DNA of 64,000 nucleotides, from assembly GCF_028561565.1 (NCBI RefSeq), contig NZ_JAQQTE010000001.1, forward strand, positions 677,717-741,716. The letters are read 5' to 3'. The DNA comes from Gilvibacter sediminis (lineage in GTDB: Bacteria; Bacteroidota; Bacteroidia; Flavobacteriales; Flavobacteriaceae). Positions 46,260-53,489 of this stretch are shown here, piece after piece. The first letter of the stretch is position 1. Each line of letters starts with the position of its first letter. A program made the position numbers and the translations under genes. Under the pieces are notes generated by a model. The model searched no databases, was not told where the DNA came from, and saw only the letters and a program-made list of their open reading frames with translations.

Positions 46260-46675
46260 TTATTTATTACTTCAAACATTGTTTTTAATGATTTAATATC
46301 ATTATCAGTCAAATCATTAATAATCAATTGATACATAAATCTATCATTCAAAGAAGTTATCATTTTTTCCGCCATCCACTCGCAATGAAATATCCGATTC
46401 GCAGAAACTTCTTTGTTGTTAACTATGTGTTGGATTAAAAATAGTTTTTGCGCGGGATTATTTTCTAAATACGGCCATATCTTGCTAACATTAAATTCAG
46501 GATGTCTTTGACTATACTCTATTTCAAAAACAACTAGCCAATCATTGATAATCGCATAATTGTCAGCCTTACCTATTCCGGGGCCGTAATTGAATTCTGA
46601 GTTCGATAAAGAAAGACCAAACTTTTGAGCGATATTATTACTATACAGAATATTTCTTTCTTGTGTCTGCCCCAC
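46256..46675 (-). CDS. Small PD-(D/E)XK-like protein between the two hsdM genes
   Basis: A 139-residue soluble protein. The segment DNYAIINDWLVVFEIEYSQR with D38, E51/E53 and K65 (HPEFNVSKIWPYLEN) resembles a PD-(D/E)XK nuclease core, in which an Asp, a Glu and a following basic residue bind metal. The match is by eye and modest. It lies two bases after hsdM1 and overlaps hsdM2, so it belongs to the operon. It could be a nuclease or a non-catalytic adaptor. Confidence 0.6.
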   Translation of the reverse strand: MGQTQERNILYSNNIAQKFGLSLSNSEFNYGPGIGKADNYAIINDWLVVFEIEYSQRHPEFNVSKIWPYLENNPAQKLFLIQHIVNNKEVSANRIFHCEWMAEKMITSLNDRFMYQLIINDLTDNDIKSLKTMFEVINK

Positions 46676-46677
46676 TA

Positions 46678-48156
46678 TTAAATGAATTTCTTCAAAATGG
46701 ATTTGAACTTCTCTTCTGCAATCAAACTTTCCTCCCAGGCTTGTTTTAAATCTGCTAAAGCGTCCTCGACAGAAGGTAAATTGTCTTCAATTATTTTTTC
46801 CACATAAAGAGGAATGTTGAGGTTGTAGTCATTCTCCTCAAGATCTTCTATTGATGCCACTTTTACATGGTTCTCAACGTCTTCATAATTCTTAAACCAG
46901 TCAAAAATTTGGTTTACGTGTTCAGCTTCTAAATAGTTTTGAGCCCGGCCAACTCTTACTTGGTCAGATCCATCAATAAACAAGACTTTCCCTTTCTTGT
47001 TAGCCTCTTTATTCTGTTTAAAGACCATGACACAAGCTGCTAGCTGAGTACCGTAGAAAATGTTAGGCCCTAAACCAATAACAGCTTCTAATAAATCTTG
47101 TTCTAACAGAGCTTTTCTAATTTTTCCTTCCGCCCCTTTTCTAAACAGCGCACCGTGAGGTAGAACAACTGTCATACGACCCGTGCTATTCATAGATTTG
47201 ATCATATGCTGCACCCAGGCCATGTCGCCATTTCCTTTGGGAGGCACCCCGGCAATGTTTCTGCCAAAAGGATCATTGGCCCAGTTTTCTGCTCCCCATT
47301 CTTTTAATGAGAAAGGGGGATTGGCTATTACACAATCAAAAGTCTTCAAGCCGTCTGCTTCAAAGAAAGCTGGATTCCTCAAGGTGTCTCCACGAACAAT
47401 TTGAAAGTCTTCAATGCCGTGTAAGAACATATTCATTCGAGCAATGGAACTGGAAGTTAAGTTCTTCTCTTGTCCGTAGAGCTTCAATGTGCGGTAATCG
47501 TAATTCTCTTCTTTTAAGTGGTCTACGCACTCTAGCAGCATTCCACCAGTTCCACAAGCAGGGTCGTAAATGGACTCGCCTTCTTTAGGGTCTAAAATCA
47601 AACCTAAAAGATGAACCACGGAACGTGGAGTATAAAACTCCCCCGCCTTTTTATTGGTTAAGTCTGCAAAGTGTTTAATCAAATACTCATAAGCTTGCCC
47701 CAGAATGTCTGGTTCAACCAGTTCATTAGATAAAGTATATTGAGAAAAGTGTTCAATGAGATCAATCAATAAACGATCAGAAAGTTTGTTCTTGTTAGAC
47801 CATTGGGCATCTCCGAAAATTCCATAGAGATATTCTTGGTTGGCTTTTTCAATGCCTCGTAAAGCCTTTTCAATTGCCAAACCAACGTTCGTTGTAGTTT
47901 CACGTACATCTTTCCAATGACAGTCCTCCGGAATTTCAAATCGGTGAAATTCTGGTAAACTGGCGTACTCAATGTCACCGTCAGATTCTTTTAAAGCAAT
48001 TTCGAACTCTTCGTCATAGACATCAGAAATTCGTTTAAAAAAGAGCAAGGGGAATATGTAAACCTTAAAATCTGAAGCATCAACCGGTCCTTTAAGTATC
48101 CAGGCGGCTTTAGATAAATATTGTTCTAGTTGGGAAATGGTAAGCTTTTCGCTCAT
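46678..48156 (-). CDS. hsdM: Type I restriction enzyme, modification subunit (first copy)
   Basis: A 492-residue N6-adenine methyltransferase with motif I DPACGTGG (198-205) and NPPF (279-282), and the EFYTPRSVV segment typical of HsdM. ATG at 48156 starts MSEKLTISQLEQYLSKAAW, the family's first helix; the open frame extends upstream to 48231 but without family features. It is the first gene of the hsd operon. Both this copy and the second keep all catalytic motifs. Confidence 0.94.
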   Translation of the reverse strand: MSEKLTISQLEQYLSKAAWILKGPVDASDFKVYIFPLLFFKRISDVYDEEFEIALKESDGDIEYASLPEFHRFEIPEDCHWKDVRETTTNVGLAIEKALRGIEKANQEYLYGIFGDAQWSNKNKLSDRLLIDLIEHFSQYTLSNELVEPDILGQAYEYLIKHFADLTNKKAGEFYTPRSVVHLLGLILDPKEGESIYDPACGTGGMLLECVDHLKEENYDYRTLKLYGQEKNLTSSSIARMNMFLHGIEDFQIVRGDTLRNPAFFEADGLKTFDCVIANPPFSLKEWGAENWANDPFGRNIAGVPPKGNGDMAWVQHMIKSMNSTGRMTVVLPHGALFRKGAEGKIRKALLEQDLLEAVIGLGPNIFYGTQLAACVMVFKQNKEANKKGKVLFIDGSDQVRVGRAQNYLEAEHVNQIFDWFKNYEDVENHVKVASIEDLEENDYNLNIPLYVEKIIEDNLPSVEDALADLKQAWEESLIAEEKFKSILKKFI

Positions 48157-48284
48157 CAAAATATTATTAATCAATCTATTTGCTCCTTCAAGCGTATACT
48201 CAAAGAAGTTCACGAGTTCTAAAAATTGCAATCAGAAATTTTGACTACAGGGGAGGTTTAAAGTTAAACAAACCTACTCAAGTA

Positions 48285-48310
48285 AAAAACCTTTGAGGGC
48301 ATCGGTTTTT
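48285..48310 (-). terminator. Weak terminator between the hsd operon and the upstream cluster
   Basis: Arms AAAAACC (48285-48291) and GGTTTTT (48304-48310) with a 12-base loop, just after the stop of the 48538 gene reading on the minus strand. A/T-rich and not strong. Confidence 0.4.
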
Positions 48311-48316
48311 CCATAA

Positions 48317-48538
48317 TTAATCTTCCCACCCACACAGCGTTCTACCCATATTTCTGGCTTCCTCTAGGCTTACTTTATAAACCTTGGTGGAGCATCTTGA
48401 AAGGCCTCGGCAATCCTTGTCGTAATGGTATCGTTTGCTTTTGGGGCCTTTACAGACATAAACACTGCCTGCGTTAGGGCCAAACGAGGTGCTCAGTACA
48501 AAGACCAGGGTAACAAATACTAATACTAATTTTTTCAT
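48317..48538 (-). CDS. Small secreted Cys-containing protein
   Basis: A 73-residue protein: signal peptide (MKKLVLVFVTLVFVLSTSFG) then VYVCKGPKSKRYHYDKDC, GLSRC and TLCGWED, giving four Cys and one His in a compact pattern. Similar proteins with the KRYH...C.GLS.C motif accompany thermonuclease genes in Flavobacteriaceae. ATG at 48538 is chosen because it opens the signal peptide; it lies 13 bases after the nuclease stop. Confidence 0.75.
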   Translation of the reverse strand: MKKLVLVFVTLVFVLSTSFGPNAGSVYVCKGPKSKRYHYDKDCRGLSRCSTKVYKVSLEEARNMGRTLCGWED

Positions 48539-48551
48539 AGGGGTGTATTTA

Positions 48552-49055
48552 TTAGTATCTCCATTCCCAAGGTGGGATAGGAGTCTTGTCTGCCCATAAA
48601 CCGAGTTTTTGTTCACGGGCTGTGTCTTCCATTTTTTGGAGGTTTTGGTCTTTGGAGTATTTGCGGTAATGCCAGGCCAAACCGTTTTTTAAAAGCTCTT
48701 CATTTAAAATCTTGCCCTCGTCATAATACACCCAGCCTATATAACGGCCGTAGCGATCTTTCCCTTGAGTTTTTACCCTTACCTCTTTCCCGAAGATAGC
48801 CTCTGACGCAAAACCCTTAGCTTTTGTTGAAAAAGGCTGCTTGCGTTCAGGGCAGTCTATACTCGCCAATCGGATCTTGTGAGTTACTGAATCCTTGGTC
48901 AACAGTTTAAATGTGTCCCCGTCAGTTATAGCTATGACTTTGCCGCTGAGGGTTTCTTGGTGATACTGAGAGCTTTTGTTTAGCTCAATTGAGTTTATTG
49001 GTTTGAAGCCACTAAGGACAATAAGCAATACAACAATGTGTGCTTTATGAAGCAT
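48552..49055 (-). CDS. Secreted staphylococcal-nuclease-like protein
   Basis: A 167-residue protein with a signal-like N-terminus and an SNase/TNase domain: KVIAITDGDTFKLL, then RLASIDCPERKQPF and the DRYGRYIGWVY loop. The catalytic Arg-Glu-Arg set appears to be present (R in IRLASID, E in CPER, R in GKDRYG). It probably cleaves DNA or RNA outside the cytoplasm. Its start overlaps the end of the VWA-like lipoprotein gene. Confidence 0.9.
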   Translation of the reverse strand: MLHKAHIVVLLIVLSGFKPINSIELNKSSQYHQETLSGKVIAITDGDTFKLLTKDSVTHKIRLASIDCPERKQPFSTKAKGFASEAIFGKEVRVKTQGKDRYGRYIGWVYYDEGKILNEELLKNGLAWHYRKYSKDQNLQKMEDTAREQKLGLWADKTPIPPWEWRY

Positions 49056-49968
49056 TGATTAGGAAGTCTTTAATTACTTTATCTACACTTGATGGGATAT
49101 CAGTTGACTTAATTTTATACTTTTTTATTCCCATTTGTTTAAACCAATTTTCCCAATAAGCGTTTAATACATCCAATTCGTAAGGGTTGGAAGGATTTTT
49201 TGTGTCAAGACCTAGTACTAATACTTCTAAGTCCTCTAGACCTTCAGACGCAGGAATAAAACCATAATCTCCATTTTCCATTTTTGCCTTCCAATCAGAG
49301 CTGTTTAAAGGCAAAGTCTTGGTGTACTTAGGGGTAAGATAGGAAGTTCTATTTTTTTCACGCATGACAGTTTGATCGTAGTACATATAACCATCGGTTA
49401 AAATGATAAGTATGTTCCTGTGGCAACTGCTTATGCAATAGTCGTTAACATGATCTTTAAAGAATCTCCAAATATCAGAGCCAGGGTAACCTTGTTTTTC
49501 AATAGCGTCCGCTTGAGCGTAACTGTACAATGTAGAGGGCAGCGAATTGTACTTCTCAAAAGTGTTTTGAATTTCCGCTTGAGGAGAGTCTTTAGTGAAA
49601 GTAACCTCTAATTCATGAGCTATTTCATTAATTTTCTTGTTGCTCGGTTCTGGGTTAAAATAAAGCTTCAACCGATCTTCTAAAAAAATCAGTTTTTTGC
49701 TTTTTACATGGTCCAAGTAGGCTTCAGAAATACTTGCCAGATATGCAGAGTCTTTGGAAATAACCTTATTGTCTTCAATACGATCAGAAAGGTCTAAAAG
49801 CACACTAATGTTGAGGTTATTTACTTTGTTATTCTGTATATGTTCTAGACATGGTCCTGAATTGGACGCGGTACTTTTTTTGGCAGTACTTTTTTGTGTC
49901 GGTTCTTCAATACAAGAAAAGCAAAGAAGTAAGAACATCAAGCCTAGGATTTTTGATTTAAGTCTCAT
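49045..49968 (-). CDS. Lipoprotein with VWA-like domain
   Basis: A 307-residue protein with a lipoprotein signal (LMFLLLCFSC, Cys about residue 19). LNISVLLDLSDRIED and, about 140 residues later, NILIILTDGYMY resemble the first and last strands of a von Willebrand A domain; the DxSxS metal motif is only partial (DLSDR). It probably binds a partner at the membrane. It starts two bases after the coiled-coil membrane gene. Confidence 0.75.
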   Translation of the reverse strand: MRLKSKILGLMFLLLCFSCIEEPTQKSTAKKSTASNSGPCLEHIQNNKVNNLNISVLLDLSDRIEDNKVISKDSAYLASISEAYLDHVKSKKLIFLEDRLKLYFNPEPSNKKINEIAHELEVTFTKDSPQAEIQNTFEKYNSLPSTLYSYAQADAIEKQGYPGSDIWRFFKDHVNDYCISSCHRNILIILTDGYMYYDQTVMREKNRTSYLTPKYTKTLPLNSSDWKAKMENGDYGFIPASEGLEDLEVLVLGLDTKNPSNPYELDVLNAYWENWFKQMGIKKYKIKSTDIPSSVDKVIKDFLINAS

Positions 49969-49970
49969 TA

Positions 49971-51236
49971 TTACAGGGTCTTAGTATATACTTTGTTTTG
50001 GTAGTTATCTACATCTAGATCAAGCTTCTTTATATGGTCATCATAGACTTGACGACATTCGTCTAAGTAAGATCTTGTCTCGTCATGTCCCATGGCCAAT
50101 GAAGCGGAAATATATTCTTGCCAGCCTTGTAAGTACTCGGCGGAAAGCGCTTTGTAATTGCGAATAGGTAGAATAAAACCGTCAATGATATTTTCAAGTT
50201 CAGAACAACGTTCCTTTATGGTACGTATCTCTTTATTGATGATTTCAATAGCATCTTGAATTTCCTCTTTGCTTCGCTTTGTATTGTTAATTTCTAGTTG
50301 AATACCATCTATGAATCGCTGGATTTTATCACGATCAGAATGTTCTTTCATTACAAAATCAAAGACCAATCCCCAGATGATATAAGAAATGAATCCAGCG
50401 AAAATGATAACCCAAAAGCTAGGGTCCCGAAAGGCATAAGCTATTGAAAATACGGGGTCTTCATAGGTCTTATTTAGATTGTAAATCTTCTCATCAATGA
50501 GGTAAGCAAGAATGGCATCAAATAAAAAAGTTACTACAAAGAGTAAAATGACTTTTAAAACGTTCAATCGACTTTTTTTGTGTTGGAACATGTGAATTAA
50601 GTATCCTAATCCAAAGAACACAAAGGGAATAAATATGATGAATCCTAACTCAAGCAGCCCATCTTCATAAGCAACACTCAAGGCTTGAGGATAGAACATT
50701 CCACCAAAAAGATCTACCGATGGATTAAAATCTCTAAAAAATCCTGAATACGATGTAGAGACGTAAAAGATAAACAGGTATACGCTCAGTGGAATTAAAA
50801 AGGATAAGCCGATCCAAAACTTAGCGGTAGATCTATTATCAACGGGAATTCCATAATCCCTAGGGTTTTTGCGCGCATTTATAGCGTCTTGTTTAAGCCT
50901 CTCTATATGATTGTTTATCTCAGATTTTTGGACTTTTAGTTGTTCTTTTTCTTCCTCTCGATTGAGGAGAGTGGTCCTCTTGCCTTTCAATTCCGTCACA
51001 TAAGGTTGCTTGAGCTGATTTTGTTCTGCGTCTTCTTCCTTGCACTTGTTTTCGAATCTATAGTAAATGGCATCCAGACTAGCCTTCAAATTTTCAGATC
51101 GTCCTCGACAAGATCGTGAGGAGTTTTTTCCATCATGGAAATAGGTTATTCGTTGCTCTTCAAATGTGGTGGTCTGTTCTGAATTGCTTTCTTCCTTAGT
51201 ATTCTTAAGTTGGGTAAGTTTTTTAAGTAGTCCCAT
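49971..51236 (-). CDS. Coiled-coil membrane protein of unknown function
   Basis: A 421-residue protein: N-terminal coiled coil (about 40-125), four membrane helices (about 140-165, 200-225, 232-255 and 275-300), then a second coiled coil (about 310-365) and a helical end. Both long charged helices are probably cytoplasmic. No family recognised. Gene order (TerB-like, this protein, VWA-like lipoprotein, nuclease) suggests a membrane-linked complex. Confidence 0.75.
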   Translation of the reverse strand: MGLLKKLTQLKNTKEESNSEQTTTFEEQRITYFHDGKNSSRSCRGRSENLKASLDAIYYRFENKCKEEDAEQNQLKQPYVTELKGKRTTLLNREEEKEQLKVQKSEINNHIERLKQDAINARKNPRDYGIPVDNRSTAKFWIGLSFLIPLSVYLFIFYVSTSYSGFFRDFNPSVDLFGGMFYPQALSVAYEDGLLELGFIIFIPFVFFGLGYLIHMFQHKKSRLNVLKVILLFVVTFLFDAILAYLIDEKIYNLNKTYEDPVFSIAYAFRDPSFWVIIFAGFISYIIWGLVFDFVMKEHSDRDKIQRFIDGIQLEINNTKRSKEEIQDAIEIINKEIRTIKERCSELENIIDGFILPIRNYKALSAEYLQGWQEYISASLAMGHDETRSYLDECRQVYDDHIKKLDLDVDNYQNKVYTKTL

Positions 51237-51247
51237 AATTGCTAATC

Positions 51248-51646
51248 TTATAATTCTTTCAATATCTCTTCCTTATTCATCCCTTGCTTGGCACAATCCA
51301 ATAAATAATTACTTAAATCTTCAATGTTCTCATCCAGAAATTCGAACTTCCGGCAATACTTTTTTAGAGTGTTCAGTTCATCATCTGTGATAACTTCATC
51401 AGCCCAAATCATTACGGCGAAATCATATAAGTATTCGATTCGTTTTTCAATGGTCTGAGGTATAGTTACTTCACCGCGGTGACCAATGAGAATGTCATCA
51501 AGTTCTTTTCTGGAAATATTTCTTTCTTCTGCAAAGCCATAGAGGAGCTGCATCTCTCTGGCACTGAATTCCTCATCCGATAATGCTATTTGATAAAGTC
51601 TTAAGAAGTGACTCTTTATTTCAGCTGTGATTGGATAGTGTTTCAT
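51248..51646 (-). CDS. TerB-like helical protein
   Basis: A 132-residue all-helical protein. Two similar acidic helix pairs (ALSDEEFSAREMQLLYGFAE and WADEVITDDELNTLKKYCRK) match the pattern of the TerB/tellurite-resistance metal-binding fold. TerB domains often occur with VWA proteins in stress and defence clusters, as here. The assignment is by pattern only. Confidence 0.7.
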   Translation of the reverse strand: MKHYPITAEIKSHFLRLYQIALSDEEFSAREMQLLYGFAEERNISRKELDDILIGHRGEVTIPQTIEKRIEYLYDFAVMIWADEVITDDELNTLKKYCRKFEFLDENIEDLSNYLLDCAKQGMNKEEILKEL

Positions 51647-51657
51647 GTGTAATTGTG

Positions 51658-52029
51658 TTAATAGTATTTGTCTCTACCGTGGGCTTTTGAGGATCTTTTA
51701 GTGGACACCTTTACATTGGACTTTTTTGCTTTTTTCTGAGTTTCTAGAATGAATAGAATTCCGCAAATCAAATCAACAACGATCCATTTATACTTTTCAT
51801 AGGTGAAAATCGGAATCACTGGGTTGAATAAATACGCGATCAATAAAAAGACTAATAGTTTAGAAGTGTCCTTCCTTTTATTCCATGCAATGATTAATGC
51901 GCCTAGTGTAACAACCCATCTTAAAACCCAGTAATACCAGGAAGGGAAAGGGAGGAGCGCTAGAAATAATATTCCCGCACATATCCATGCAATTATATTC
52001 AAAGGGATTAAACTAGAATTGGTGGTCAA
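51658..52029 (-). CDS. DUF6804-like membrane protein
   Basis: A 123-residue protein with four short membrane helices and a Lys/Ser-rich tail. The YYWVLRWVVTLGALIIAW and AYLFNPVIPIFTYEKYKWIV segments recall DUF6804 proteins. The function is unknown. It is the first gene of the cluster running down to 48317; the 163-base gap upstream shows nothing recognisable. Confidence 0.72.
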   Translation of the reverse strand: MTTNSSLIPLNIIAWICAGILFLALLPFPSWYYWVLRWVVTLGALIIAWNKRKDTSKLLVFLLIAYLFNPVIPIFTYEKYKWIVVDLICGILFILETQKKAKKSNVKVSTKRSSKAHGRDKYY

Positions 52030-52192
52030 GGTGATGGTTTTTAGCTATGCTTGAATCAAACCTACTCAGACCTTTCAATATTTCCTTACGGAAAACCGCA
52101 TTACTCCTTGGCTAACTACTTAAAAACCTAATGTTTGTGGAGGCTTTACGGTTGATATTATTTACTAATTTATGGGTGACGTGGCAGTGATA

Positions 52193-52477
52193 TCAACGAA
52201 TTCTTTGTTTGAATAGGTCACTTACTTCTTCCCATTCAATTTTCTCACCGGTTCGTGTAATTAAGAATTTTATCGAACTAGAGTTATTGATTGAATACCC
52301 TGGTCTACAGTTTTTATATCTAAGCTTAAAAGCTTTCAGTCCAGCACTAAGACCATTTGTCTTCGTAATATGGTAGACATGGTTTGAACAAGATTCTTTA
52401 TAAATGCATTTAGGTCTAAATCCCTTGGGAATTAGTAACCAATAAAATCTAATAATTATCAGTAGTAATATCTTCAT
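52193..52477 (-). CDS. Divergent YidD-like protein
   Basis: A 94-residue protein with an N-terminal hydrophobic segment. It has the YidD/Hemolytic_domain pattern KCIYKESCSNHVYHITKTNG...KNCRPGY (three Cys, Tyr-x3-Cys spacing). YidD assists membrane protein insertion and is normally encoded next to rnpA/yidC; this copy is elsewhere and is divergent, so it is probably a paralogue. It overlaps the upstream gene by TAATG. Confidence 0.72.
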   Translation of the reverse strand: MKILLLIIIRFYWLLIPKGFRPKCIYKESCSNHVYHITKTNGLSAGLKAFKLRYKNCRPGYSINNSSSIKFLITRTGEKIEWEEVSDLFKQRIR

Positions 52478-52710
52478 TAAACTTGATAAAAGACTAACAT
52501 TTGTAGACTTAAATTATATCCTGGCTTACCCCCTAAGCCAAAACATCCAGCTTCAGGATGAACGAAGGAAGAAACACTTTCAAGGCGTTGATATGTCCAT
52601 CCTCGCTCGGCATAATTAACAATCATCTCTTCGAGCTGCTTAGAAGCTTGTTCAGACTTATTTCCTTTAGGGTTTAAGACGGGTGTGAATGGTATTACTT
52701 TGTATTTCAT
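52477..52710 (-). CDS. Small DUF4177-like protein
   Basis: A 77-residue protein starting MKYKVIPFTPVLNPKGNKSE, with GWTYQRLESVSS and a Gly-rich GCFGLGGKPG loop then a final strand (LQMLVFYQV). The short alpha/beta plan resembles DUF4177. ATG at 52710 is used; the open frame extends further upstream without family features. Function unknown; coupled to the YidD-like gene. Confidence 0.68.
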   Translation of the reverse strand: MKYKVIPFTPVLNPKGNKSEQASKQLEEMIVNYAERGWTYQRLESVSSFVHPEAGCFGLGGKPGYNLSLQMLVFYQV

Positions 52711-52822
52711 ATTAATTAAATTCAAGTTTAGTTGACATTGATAATACAACCATTGCCTTTGTTGATTCAATAGTAATTTTAATAACTGTAAATACGCTAC
52801 GGGAACCCGTAACACCTTGATT

Positions 52823-53488
52823 TTAAATAATCCCCAAGTCCTTAACTACGGCAATTAAATGAGTGGTATTGTTCGCCTTGAACTGAATTTTTAAAGTATT
52901 AATCCGTTTTTCAATGGAGCTGAGACTGCTCGGAGAAATACTGTTACTTTTAAAGTAATTACTGATTTGATCCTGTGATAGCCCCTCTGCTAATTGTTGT
53001 AATAGGGCAACATCAAAATCAATAATATCTAGGGGATCCGGAGATTTGACAGATTTAGCAATAGACTCAGAAAAATAACGCTCGCCTTGATGAACAGCCA
53101 TGATTGCAGCACGCAAATCTTTTAAGCCTCGCCGGCCTTTATTGACAAAGCCTTGAACACCAAATCGCTCAATTAAATAGCGTGCCTTGTGTCCGCGATC
53201 TTCAACAGAAAAAACTATGACAGGAATATTTATTTCTTCTTTTTTGAGCTTTGCAATGAGTTGCTCTCCACCTTCTAAGGATGTAGTTCTATGATCCTTC
53301 GCAAAGGATAAATCGGTAATCAATAAATCGAATGGAGTTTGATCCAGTTGTGAACGTTTGATTTTTAAATAAGCCTCATCACAATAAGTCACCTGCACAT
53401 ACTGTTGAATATCTAATTCTTTAAAAACATTAGACAATCCGTGGTTGACACTATCGTAATCTTCAGCTATCAAAATTTTTTTAAACAT
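52823..53488 (-). CDS. LuxR-type response regulator
   Basis: A 221-residue regulator: receiver domain (residues 1-125) with acidic pocket E9/D10, phospho-acceptor D59 (LLITDLSF) and the conserved Lys in VNKG. A C-terminal LuxR-like helix-turn-helix follows (LLQQLAEGLSQDQISNYFKS, then SSIEKRINTLKIQF). It begins one base after the stop of the histidine kinase gene, its obvious partner. ATG at 53488 is chosen because it places the first strand at the N-terminus. Confidence 0.9.
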   Translation of the reverse strand: MFKKILIAEDYDSVNHGLSNVFKELDIQQYVQVTYCDEAYLKIKRSQLDQTPFDLLITDLSFAKDHRTTSLEGGEQLIAKLKKEEINIPVIVFSVEDRGHKARYLIERFGVQGFVNKGRRGLKDLRAAIMAVHQGERYFSESIAKSVKSPDPLDIIDFDVALLQQLAEGLSQDQISNYFKSNSISPSSLSSIEKRINTLKIQFKANNTTHLIAVVKDLGII

Positions 53489-53489
53489 C

